18,378 nucleotides of DNA. It comes from GCA-2686265 sp036010965. GTDB taxonomy: Bacteria > Planctomycetota > UBA1135 > GCA-002686595. Position numbers and translations under genes: made by a program. Location: positions 1-18,378 of the forward strand of contig DASCMO010000031.1 of the NCBI GenBank assembly GCA_036010965.1. The letters are read 5' to 3'. Of the stretch, positions 7,504-15,001 are shown piece after piece (the stretch's first letter is position 1; every line of letters starts with the position of its first letter). Under the pieces are notes generated by a model that saw only the letters and a list, made by a program, of their open reading frames with translations, did no database searches and had not been told where the DNA came from.

Positions 7504-8055
7504 TCAGACAGCCTCCACTTCCCAGTATTCCAGTTCGACGGGGGTCGGGCGGCCGAAGATAGTCACCACGACCCGGATCGTTCCCTTTTCGGCGTTGACC
7601 TCATCGACGGTCCCATCGAAGCCGTCAAAGGCGCCCGACTTGATCTTGACCAGGTCGCCCTTCTGCATGCCGATGCGGACCTGGGGTCGCGCTTCGGAAT
7701 CCGACATGCGGGCCAGGATGGCGGAGACCTCGATCTCGGTCAGGGGCGTCGCCTCTCCACCGCTGCCGAGGAACTCGCGCAGTCCGTCAACCGACCGCAG
7801 GGTGCCGCGCACCATGTGAGTGCGGCTGTCCTCGGCGTCATCGATGTCGGCCTGCACCATCAGGTAGCCCGGATAGAGCTTGCGGCTGACCGTGCGTTTC
7901 TTGCCGTTCTTGAGGTCCGTGACCTTCTCGAAGGGCACCAGGATCTGGGGGACGATGTCCTCCAGCCCCGAGACCTTGAGGCGCGTTGAGGCGTTGCGCG
8001 CGATGCTGTCCTCACGGCCCGACTGGCATCGGACGAAGTACCACCTGTGGCTCAT
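7504..8055 (-). CDS. nusG: Transcription termination/antitermination factor NusG
   Basis: NusG binds the beta' clamp of RNA polymerase, reduces pausing, and links polymerase to Rho or to the ribosome. It has 183 residues. The NGN domain occupies about 1-115 (HRWYFVRCQSGRED, KLYPGYLMVQADI, VRGTLRSVDGLREFLG). A KOW domain occupies about 128-183 (KGDLVKIKSGAFDGFDGTVDEV, ending VELEYWEVEAV). The ATG at 8055 is preceded by a purine-rich GGGGGGAG 7 nt upstream, and lies 3 nt after the secE stop. The secE-nusG-rplK order is the standard bacterial arrangement. The identification is certain. Confidence 0.97.
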   Translation of the reverse strand: MSHRWYFVRCQSGREDSIARNASTRLKVSGLEDIVPQILVPFEKVTDLKNGKKRTVSRKLYPGYLMVQADIDDAEDSRTHMVRGTLRSVDGLREFLGSGGEATPLTEIEVSAILARMSDSEARPQVRIGMQKGDLVKIKSGAFDGFDGTVDEVNAEKGTIRVVVTIFGRPTPVELEYWEVEAV

Positions 8056-8058
8056 GGC

Positions 8059-8487
8059 TCAGCTCCCCCCCATCAGAACAACCCTCGCCACGCGCCCCAG
8101 GAGGGCGTCGCTGAAGGCGAGAAAGGCCATTAGGAAGGCGACGGTCAGGACGACCACGATCGAAGACTTGAAGGCCTCGTCGACGGTCGGCCAGGTCACC
8201 TTCTTGAGTTCGCTCTCGGTCTCGATCAACAGGTCCGCCGTACGCGGACGCTCCGTGTAGCGGTAGAGCAGCAGCAACCCGCAACCGAAGACAGCGGCGG
8301 TAACGAGCAGCGCGCCGTTGACGTCGAGGCCCACGACAGGAATGCGGCCGGCGATGTTGTTCGCCAGGACCTCGACACGGCCGACCAGCTCGCGGTAGAG
8401 CGATAGGCAGCCGTAGAACATGAGCACAGCCATGAACCAGAACACGGCCATGCGGGCCATCCTCCCCTGGTCTTTCTTGTAGGCCAT
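8059..8487 (-). CDS. secE: Preprotein translocase subunit SecE, three-helix form
   Basis: SecE clamps SecY in the inner-membrane Sec channel. It has 142 residues with three predicted membrane segments at about 12-30, 57-75 and 108-126, like the E. coli protein and unlike the single-helix ~60-residue form of many bacteria. The conserved amphipathic and last-helix region is present at about 88-126: ETESELKKVTWPTVDEAFKS then VVVLTVAFLMAFLAF. A TTG lies 9 nt further upstream in frame. I choose ATG 8487 because GGAGG lies 9 nt before it, whereas the TTG would directly abut that GGAGG. It sits 40 nt after rpmG and 3 nt before nusG. No tRNA-Trp lies here, although many bacteria have one. Confidence 0.95.
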   Translation of the reverse strand: MAYKKDQGRMARMAVFWFMAVLMFYGCLSLYRELVGRVEVLANNIAGRIPVVGLDVNGALLVTAAVFGCGLLLLYRYTERPRTADLLIETESELKKVTWPTVDEAFKSSIVVVLTVAFLMAFLAFSDALLGRVARVVLMGGS

Positions 8488-8527
8488 GTCGTTCAACCTC
8501 CGTTTCGTCCGCCCGCGAGGGGGACGA

Positions 8528-8686
8528 CTAGAGCTTCTTCTCCCTGTGGGACGTGTGCCGCCTGCAGAAGCGGCAGTACTTCTTCTTCTCGAGCTTGTAG
8601 GCCGCCTTCAGACGCTTGTGCGTCGTGTAGTTGCGGTTCCTGCACTCGGTGCACTCGAGAAATACGTAGCGTTCCTTGATCTTCAT
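8528..8686 (-). CDS. rpmG: 50S ribosomal protein bL33
   Basis: This 52-residue protein starts MKIKERYVFLECTECRNRNY and ends HTSHREKKL, which is characteristic of L33. Two Cys-X2-Cys pairs are present at residues 12/15 and 38/41, so this is the zinc-binding (C+) form. It lies between tuf and secE, a common position for rpmG outside Gammaproteobacteria. No Shine-Dalgarno sequence is present. The start codon is directly preceded by two copies of a 14-bp tandem repeat. The identification is secure because both the N-terminus and the zinc ligands match the family. Confidence 0.95.
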   Translation of the reverse strand: MKIKERYVFLECTECRNRNYTTHKRLKAAYKLEKKKYCRFCRRHTSHREKKL

Positions 8687-8714
8687 CGGGCGGTCTTCAG
8701 CGGGCGGTCTTCAG
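8687..8714 (-). repeat. 14-bp perfect tandem duplication abutting the rpmG start codon
   Basis: The unit CGGGCGGTCTTCAG (plus strand) occurs twice without a gap at 8687-8700 and 8701-8714. In the transcript the second copy ends immediately before the rpmG AUG, so the duplication occupies the position where a ribosome-binding site would be. It contains no purine-rich Shine-Dalgarno motif. Confidence 0.85.
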
Positions 8715-8747
8715 CAGGCACTGCTCTCGCAGGGTGCGGTCCACTAC

Positions 8748-8763
8748 AGCGGGCTGCCCCGCT
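8748..8763 (-). other. Small hairpin in the tuf-rpmG spacer
   Basis: A perfect 6-bp stem AGCGGG/CCCGCT with a 4-nt loop lies midway between tuf and rpmG. It has no adjacent U-run. The function is unknown; it could be a processing site together with the larger hairpin at 8802-8840. Confidence 0.35.
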
Positions 8764-8801
8764 CCCTACGGTCGAACACGGCGCACGGGCGTCGCGTTTT
8801 G

Positions 8802-8840
8802 CCCCACCCGGAGAGAGCGCCTTGCCCTCTCCGTGCGGGG
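8802..8840 (-). other. Large hairpin just after tuf
   Basis: The arms at 8802-8815 and 8827-8840 pair over 14 positions with one mismatch and one G-U wobble, around an 11-nt loop. In the tuf transcript this stem begins 13 nt after the stop codon. The following bases are CAAAACG, not a U-run, so it is not a canonical intrinsic terminator. It is well placed to act as a 3'-end stability, processing or attenuation element that would let tuf mRNA outnumber the downstream rpmG-secE-nusG message. That role is inferred. Confidence 0.5.
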
Positions 8841-8853
8841 TCTGGTCTTGGTT

Positions 8854-10062
8854 CTACTCGATGATCTTGGTCACGACGCCGGCACCGACGGTGCGCCCGC
8901 CTTCGCGGATCGCGAAGCGCAGTTGCTCGTCCATGGCGATGGGCGTGATGAGCTTGATCTGGAGCTTGACGTTGTCGCCGGGCATGCACATCTCCGCACC
9001 ACCGAGCAGGTTCGCCGTCCCGGTCACGTCCGTGGTCCGGAAGTAGAACTGCGGTCGGTAGCCCGAGAAGAAGGGCGTGTGTCGGCCGCCTTCCTCCTTC
9101 GAGAGGACGTACACCTCGGCCTCGAACTCGGTGTGGGGGGTGATGCTGCCGGGCGCGGAGAGCACCTGGCCTCGGATCAGGTCATCCTTGTCGACGCCCC
9201 GCAGGAGCACGCCGACGTTGTCGCCGGCCTGTCCGGTATCGAGCGTCTTCTGGAACATCTCGACGCCGGTGCAGGTCGTGCCGCCGATCTCCTCCTGCAT
9301 CCCGACGATGTCGAGCTTGTCGCCAGTGTTGACGACACCGCGCTCGATTCGGCCGGTGCCCACGGTGCCGCGGCCCTTGATCGAGAAGACGTCCTCGACC
9401 GGCATCAGGAACGGCTTGTCCACATCCCGCTCGGGCATGGGGATGAAGCTGTCGATGGCGTCCATCAGCTCGTCGATGCTCTTAAACACGTCGCCGTCGA
9501 GGGCCTCCTCCTTCTCCATGGCCTCCATGGCCTGGAGGGCGGAGCCACGCACGATGGGCGTGTCGTCACCGGGGAACTCGTACTTGTTGAGCAGCTCGCG
9601 GATCTCCATCTCGACGAGGTCGAGCAGCTCGTCGTCGTCGACCTGGTCGACCTTGTTCATGTAGACCACGAGCGCCGGCACGTTCACCTGCCTCGCCAGC
9701 AGGATGTGCTCCCGCGTCTGGGGCATGGGACCGTCCGCGGCCGAGACAACGACGATCGCGCCGTCCATCTGCGCCGCACCCGTGATCATGTTCTTCACGT
9801 AGTCGGCGTGGCCCGGGCAGTCCACGTGCGCGTAGTGGCGGTTTGCGGTCTCGTATTCGACGTGGGCGGTCGAGATGGTGATCCCGCGCGCCTTCTCCTC
9901 GGGAGCCTTGTCGATGTCGTCGAAGGCCATCGACTTGGCCATTCCCTTGGCCGCCTGGTAGCGGCAGATCGCGGACGTCAGTGTGGTCTTGCCGTGGTCG
10001 ACGTGACCGATCGTGCCCACGTTGACGTGCGGTTTCGTCCGTTCGAAGACTTCCTTGGCCAT
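8854..10062 (-). CDS. tuf: Elongation factor Tu
   Basis: EF-Tu delivers aminoacyl-tRNA to the ribosomal A site with GTP hydrolysis. It has 402 residues and all G-domain motifs: GHVDHGKT at 19-26, the switch I GITIS at about 60-64, DCPGH at 81-85, NKVD at 136-139 and GSAL at 173-176. Domains 2 and 3 follow (GRGTVGTGRIERG, FEAEVYVLSKEEGG, PFFSGYRPQFYFRTTDVTG) and the end VGAGVVTKIIE is complete. The gene follows four tRNA genes in the same order as E. coli tufB. There is no Shine-Dalgarno sequence; the leader before the ATG is A/C-rich (AACAAACACCAAGAAC), as expected for initiation on an unstructured leader. The 279-nt leader holds a 15-nt period repeat and hairpins. The identification is certain. 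Confidence 0.98.
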   Translation of the reverse strand: MAKEVFERTKPHVNVGTIGHVDHGKTTLTSAICRYQAAKGMAKSMAFDDIDKAPEEKARGITISTAHVEYETANRHYAHVDCPGHADYVKNMITGAAQMDGAIVVVSAADGPMPQTREHILLARQVNVPALVVYMNKVDQVDDDELLDLVEMEIRELLNKYEFPGDDTPIVRGSALQAMEAMEKEEALDGDVFKSIDELMDAIDSFIPMPERDVDKPFLMPVEDVFSIKGRGTVGTGRIERGVVNTGDKLDIVGMQEEIGGTTCTGVEMFQKTLDTGQAGDNVGVLLRGVDKDDLIRGQVLSAPGSITPHTEFEAEVYVLSKEEGGRHTPFFSGYRPQFYFRTTDVTGTANLLGGAEMCMPGDNVKLQIKLITPIAMDEQLRFAIREGGRTVGAGVVTKIIE

Positions 10063-10188
10063 GTTCTTGGTGTTTGTTGCTCGTGGGCGATGCCCAGCGG
10101 GTGGGGTCAGGTAGGGATATCGTTTGGCTGTCTGTCTGCCCGCCGCCGCGCTGCGCGCCGCGTCGGGCCGTTCGGTCTGTATCGCTGT

Positions 10189-10233
10189 CGTTGCTCTCTA
10201 GATCGTTGCTGTTCTGAACGTTGCTGTACCGAT
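10189..10233 (-). repeat. 15-nt periodic repeat in the tuf leader (three units)
   Basis: The heptamer CGTTGCT recurs at 10189, 10204 and 10219, exactly 15 nt apart, and the following 8 nt are only loosely conserved. It lies in the 279-nt region between tRNA-Thr(GGU) and tuf. It may be a relic of an old tandem duplication. No function is evident. Confidence 0.6.
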
Positions 10234-10261
10234 CACCGCCGCTGGCTTGCCCGTGGACTGA

Positions 10262-10326
10262 GCTCCCGGGTAGGGAGCCCCGCGGCAGGTCCCCGGGTCT
10301 GGAGAGGTCTGCGGGGAGAGTCCCCG
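10262..10326 (-). other. Two hairpins between tRNA-Thr(GGU) and tuf
   Basis: A 6-bp stem GCTCCC/GGGAGC with a 5-nt loop lies at 10262-10278. A 6-bp stem CGGGGA/TCCCCG with a 3-nt loop lies at 10312-10326. Both are perfect and GC-rich, and neither has a U-run. They fall where RNase processing must separate tRNA from tuf mRNA, so a processing role is plausible but unproven. Confidence 0.4.
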
Positions 10327-10329
10327 TAC

Positions 10330-10341
10330 CAGCTCCGTCTC

Positions 10342-10349
<8 letters not shown>
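10330..10349 (-). repeat. Inverted repeat overlapping the 3' end of tRNA-Thr(GGU)
   Basis: CAGCTCC at 10330-10336 is the reverse complement of GGAGCTG at 10343-10349. The right arm is part of the tRNA acceptor 3' strand, discriminator and CC of the CCA end. In the precursor, the sequence just after the tRNA could therefore pair with its 3' end and compete with the acceptor stem. Confidence 0.6.
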
Positions 10350-10416
<67 letters not shown>

Positions 10417-10436
10417 CGGCTCGGTGCTGGATGACT

Positions 10437-10451
10437 GGTTGTCGAGCAACC
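10437..10451 (-). other. Hairpin just after tRNA-Gly
   Basis: The stem GGTTG/CAACC with a 5-nt loop starts directly after the encoded CCA of tRNA-Gly in the transcript. It lies in the 35-nt gap to tRNA-Thr(GGU) and may expose the 3' processing site. This is inference from position. Confidence 0.4.
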
Positions 10452-10525
10452 TGGAGCGGGCGATGGGAATCGAACCCACGCGTTCAGCTTGGAAGGCTGA
10501 CGTTCTACCATTGAACTACGCCCGC
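10452..10525 (-). tRNA. tRNA-Gly(UCC), CCA encoded
   Basis: The acceptor stem GCGGGCG/CGCCCGC pairs over 7 bp. The D arm is AGTTCAATGGTAGAAC. The anticodon arm TCAGC-CTTCCAA-GCTGA gives anticodon TCC, which reads GGA/GGG Gly codons. The T arm GTGGG-TTCGATT-CCCAT has one wobble pair. The discriminator is U, as expected for bacterial tRNA-Gly, and CCA is encoded. It corresponds to glyT in the E. coli tufB cluster. Confidence 0.96.
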
Positions 10526-10582
10526 CGAGTGGAGGCTGCGCTCGAGGCATTCCCGTCCGAACTGCACCAGGTCCTGATCGTC

Positions 10583-10627
10583 CGGAGCGTCGTCGCCCGG
10601 AGCGTCGCCGCCCGGAAAGTCGCAGTC
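10583..10627 (-). repeat. 15-bp tandem repeat in the tRNA-Gly/tRNA-Tyr spacer (three units)
   Basis: The units at 10583-10597 and 10598-10612 differ at a single position (CGGAGCGTCGTCGCC against CGGAGCGTCGCCGCC). A third, degenerate unit runs from 10613 to 10627 (CGGAAAGTCGCAGTC). The 162-nt spacer contains no gene I can recognise. Confidence 0.75.
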
Positions 10628-10687
10628 CGTAGAGATTCAGTCCCGACCGGTCTTGTCAGGTCTCGATGGTGTAGGACGCGGTCGTGA

Positions 10688-10772
10688 TGGTGGGGAGAGC
10701 AGGATTCGAACCTGCGAAGGCGTAGCCATCAGATTTACAGTCTGATCCCTTTGGCCGCTCGGGAATCTCCCC
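10688..10772 (-). tRNA. tRNA-Tyr(GUA), CCA encoded
   Basis: This is a class II tRNA of 85 nt with a long variable arm. The acceptor stem is GGGGAGA/TCTCCCC. The anticodon arm CAGAC-TGTAAAT-CTGA has anticodon GTA, reading UAU/UAC. The T arm is GCAGG-TTCGAAT-CCTGC. The discriminator is A and CCA is encoded. It corresponds to tyrU in the E. coli tufB cluster. Confidence 0.97.
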
Positions 10773-11065
10773 GCCCGGTCTTGCTCTCAGATGCCGGACC
10801 ACGCAAGCCTGAAGGTCCGTCCACATGGCTGCATTCAACCATGACTGCCTGCAGCGCATGCATGACTGCCTACAGCACATGGCTGCCCGCAGGCGTGGGC
10901 GAGCGATTGGCTCGTCTCACTCGGTGCCCGGTCCGTCGCGGGCGCCGTGCCGTCCAGGTGGACGGCGGGCACTCACCGCTCCCGTGTCATCCAGTGATCT
11001 TTGTTTCCAGTGAACGGCCCGCGCCGGAGCGCGGTCTCCCTCGCCCACCGAGGCCGACCCGCCGC
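10773..11065 (-). other. 293-nt tRNA-Tyr/tRNA-Thr(UGU) spacer
   Basis: This gap is unusually long for neighbouring tRNAs of one cluster. No gene is supported; the reading frames through it are shadows of tRNA and repeat sequence. It contains the 21-bp tandem repeat at 10840-10881 and a strong hairpin at 10949-10966 (GCCGTCC, loop AGGT, GGACGGC). It also has a weak 6-bp stem at 10795-10819. No internal promoter is convincing. Confidence 0.5.
10840..10881 (-). repeat. 21-bp tandem repeat, two copies
   Basis: The copy at 10840-10860 and the adjacent copy at 10861-10881 match at 19 of 21 positions (both begin CATGACTGCCT). In addition, CACATGGCTGC occurs at 10822-10832 and again at 10876-10886. 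The repeat lies inside the spacer between two tRNA genes and codes for nothing recognisable. Confidence 0.75.
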
Positions 11066-11141
11066 TGGAGCCAGCGGCGAGACTCGAACTCGCGACCGCC
11101 TGATTACAAATCAGGTGCTCTGCCAACTGAGCTACGCTGGC
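11066..11141 (-). tRNA. tRNA-Thr(UGU), CCA encoded
   Basis: The acceptor stem GCCAGCG/CGCTGGC pairs over 7 bp. The D arm is AGCTCAGTTGGCAGAGC. The anticodon arm CCTGA-TTTGTAA-TCAGG gives anticodon TGT, which reads ACA/ACG Thr codons. The T arm is GCGAG-TTCGAGT-CTCGC. The discriminator is U and CCA is encoded. It is the first gene of the cluster and corresponds to thrU of E. coli. A candidate promoter lies about 84 nt upstream. Confidence 0.97.
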
Positions 11142-11224
11142 GTGCATCCAGCGGGCCGCCAGCGTGAGCAGGACTCTCCGGCGCGGGGCTGGAGAGGTCC
11201 CTCGGGCGGATGAAGGAGCGCGGT

Positions 11225-11252
11225 ATGGTACGCATCGCGCCGGCCGGGTCAA
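11225..11252 (-). promoter_or_regulatory. Candidate sigma-70 promoter for the tRNA-tuf cluster
   Basis: On the minus strand, TTGACC (-35, at 11252-11247) is followed by a 16-nt spacer and TACCAT (-10, at 11230-11225). The predicted start is near 11218, about 77 nt before tRNA-Thr(UGU). The bases after the -10 are ACCGCGC, a GC-rich discriminator of the kind found in stable-RNA promoters under stringent control. This is the only good -35/-10 pair in the 162 nt between aroC and the first tRNA. Confidence 0.55.
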
Positions 11253-11303
11253 GGGCCAGGCCACTAATCCCTGCGATGCGGACGGAGAACGCCCAGGGCG
11301 CCC

Positions 11304-12461
11304 TCAGACTCCGTCCAGCTCCGCCCGGTAGGCAGCCCAGGCGCCCTCGACCTGGCCGAGGGCGTCCCCGCCGAACTTCTCCCTCACCGCCGCCACCAGT
11401 TCCAGGACCACCATCGCCTCCCCCACCACGCTGGCGGCCGGCACGGAGGTGACGTCCGAGCGCTGCCAGGTCGACTCCACGGCCTGCCCCGTCTCGAATT
11501 CCACCGTCGGCATGCCGCGGCGCAGGGTCGGAATGGGCTTCATGGCCGCCCGCACCACGAGCGGCTCCCCGGTCGTCATGCCGCCCTCCAGGCCCCCGGC
11601 GGCGTTGGCCGAGCGCTCGAAGCGGCCCCACTGGTCCGCGCACCGCTCCCCCTCCCGCAGACGGATCGGGTCGTGGACGGCCGAACCGGGCCTGCGAGCG
11701 GCCTCGAAGCCCAGACCGAACTCCACGCCCTTGATGGCGGGGATCGAGAGCAGGGCGCCCCCGATGCGGCCGGTCAGACGCTCGGCAGAGGCCGCGTAGC
11801 CCCCGAGGCCCGGCGGCAGGCCCAGGGCACGCACCTCGAAGACTCCCCCGAGGGTGTCCCCCTCTTCCTTCGCAACGTCCACGGCGGCGCGCATGGCCTC
11901 CTCGCTCTCCGCCGCCAGGCAGGCGAAGTCGCTCGCGCCGCGCAGGGCCGCGCGCTCCTCGCCGGCGGCCTCGAAGGCGTCCTCGCCGACACGCACGCCG
12001 CCCAGCTCCACCACATGGGCGAAGACTTCCAGGCCGAGGTGCTCGAGCAGCTGGCGCGCGATACCAGCGGCCGCCACGCGCGCGGCGGTCTCGCGCGCGC
12101 TGGCTCGCTCCAGCACCGCCCGCGGATCGCGGTGCCCGTACTTCTGGCAGCCAGCAAGGTCGGCGTGGCCCGGGCGAGCGCTGGAGGGCACTCCCAGCTT
12201 CTCGATCGTGTCGTCGCGGTTGGCCACGCGGAAGGCGATCGGCGAGCCGAGGGTCACGCCGGACCGCAGGCCCGCCAGGATCTCCACCCGGTCGCGCTCG
12301 ATCTTCATGCGCCCGCCGCGTCCGTAGCCTCCCTGGCGCCGGGCGAGCTCGCGGTCCACGCGCTCGATCGAGAACTCCATCCCAGCCGGCATCCCCTCGA
12401 CGATGCCGATCAGGGACCCGCCGTGGGACTCACCTGCCGTGCGCCAGGAGAAGGTGCTCAC
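11304..12461 (-). CDS. aroC: Chorismate synthase
   Basis: This enzyme performs the last step of the shikimate pathway, converting 5-enolpyruvylshikimate-3-phosphate to chorismate with reduced FMN. It has 385 residues. Signature segments are GESHGG at 11-16, ARPGHADLAG at about 95-104, the YGHRD...ERASARETAARVA segment at about 108-130 and the C-terminal RSDVTSVPAASVVGEAM. The probable catalytic histidines are H13 and H100. The YGHRD wording resembles the Bacillus/actinobacterial type rather than the E. coli YGIRDYRGGG type. The GTG start at 12461 is chosen because GGAGG lies just upstream and the GTG overlaps the TGA of the response-regulator gene by 4 nt, a typical coupled arrangement. Confidence 0.95.
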   Translation of the reverse strand: MSTFSWRTAGESHGGSLIGIVEGMPAGMEFSIERVDRELARRQGGYGRGGRMKIERDRVEILAGLRSGVTLGSPIAFRVANRDDTIEKLGVPSSARPGHADLAGCQKYGHRDPRAVLERASARETAARVAAAGIARQLLEHLGLEVFAHVVELGGVRVGEDAFEAAGEERAALRGASDFACLAAESEEAMRAAVDVAKEEGDTLGGVFEVRALGLPPGLGGYAASAERLTGRIGGALLSIPAIKGVEFGLGFEAARRPGSAVHDPIRLREGERCADQWGRFERSANAAGGLEGGMTTGEPLVVRAAMKPIPTLRRGMPTVEFETGQAVESTWQRSDVTSVPAASVVGEAMVVLELVAAVREKFGGDALGQVEGAWAAYRAELDGV

Positions 12462-12844
12462 GCGCGCTCCTCCGCCTCTTCTCCCTCGGCCAGGCAGCTG
12501 GCGACGCGCGCCGCCAGTTCGCCCGGGTCGAAGGGCTTGGGGAGGGTCCCGCGCACGCCCCCCAGGGCCTCGAGCTCTGCGCTGAGGGCTCCGTCGAGGT
12601 ATCCGGAGACGACCAGAGTGGGCGGCAGGATGCCCTCCTCCGCCAGGCGCGCGAGCTCCACGCGCCCGCTCTCCGCTCCCAGGTCGAGGTCCGCCAGCAT
12701 CAGCTCCGGCGCGCGCTCGGCGATCCGCTCGCGCGCGTCGCTGTAGGAGCAGGCGGTCCGCACCTCGTGCCCGCCTTTCGTCAGAAACCAGGCGCAGAGC
12801 TCGGCCAGGCGCTCGTCGTCGTCCACCAGAAGGATGTCGGCCAT
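12458..12844 (-). CDS. Single-domain response regulator (receiver only)
   Basis: The 128-residue product is a CheY-like receiver without an output domain. It starts MADILLVDDDERLAEL, with the acidic Mg-binding residues at D8-D10. The phosphoacceptor is probably D52 (LADLDLG), the switch Ser is S80 and the conserved Lys is K103 in LPKPF. The frame is open 13 codons further upstream, but the receiver fold begins at this ATG. A perfect-looking -10 element TATACT lies 8 nt before the ATG and there is no Shine-Dalgarno sequence, so the mRNA may be leaderless. The stop overlaps the aroC start by 4 nt. No histidine kinase is present in the window, so the partner is unknown. Confidence 0.88.
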   Translation of the reverse strand: MADILLVDDDERLAELCAWFLTKGGHEVRTACSYSDARERIAERAPELMLADLDLGAESGRVELARLAEEGILPPTLVVSGYLDGALSAELEALGGVRGTLPKPFDPGELAARVASCLAEGEEAEERA

Positions 12845-12852
12845 CGGCGGCG

Positions 12853-12858
12853 AGTATA
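12853..12858 (-). promoter_or_regulatory. Candidate -10 element of a leaderless response-regulator transcript
   Basis: TATACT on the minus strand ends 8 nt before the ATG at 12844, which would place transcription initiation at or next to the start codon. No good -35 is visible at 16-18 nt upstream. It lies in the 75-nt gap after mutS2. Confidence 0.4.
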
Positions 12859-12919
12859 CGGCTCTCGGCCGCCGACGCAGCAAAGGCGAGGGCGCGGACC
12901 TCCGGAGTCGGGATCGCTC

Positions 12920-14979
<2,060 letters not shown>

Positions 14980-15001
<22 letters not shown>

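Noticed and set aside
8488..8527. tRNA-Trp between rpmG and secE
   Set aside because: This position often holds trnW, but the gap is only 40 nt and no cloverleaf can form.
10822..10886. Short CRISPR-like array between tRNA-Tyr and tRNA-Thr
   Set aside because: There are only two adjacent 21-bp copies with no spacers, no leader and no cas genes; it is a simple tandem duplication.
11270..11303. Rho-independent terminator after aroC
   Set aside because: A 10-bp palindrome AGGGCGCCCT and a short CGCC-CTG-GGCG stem are present, but the stem is too short and the following tract is not U-rich.
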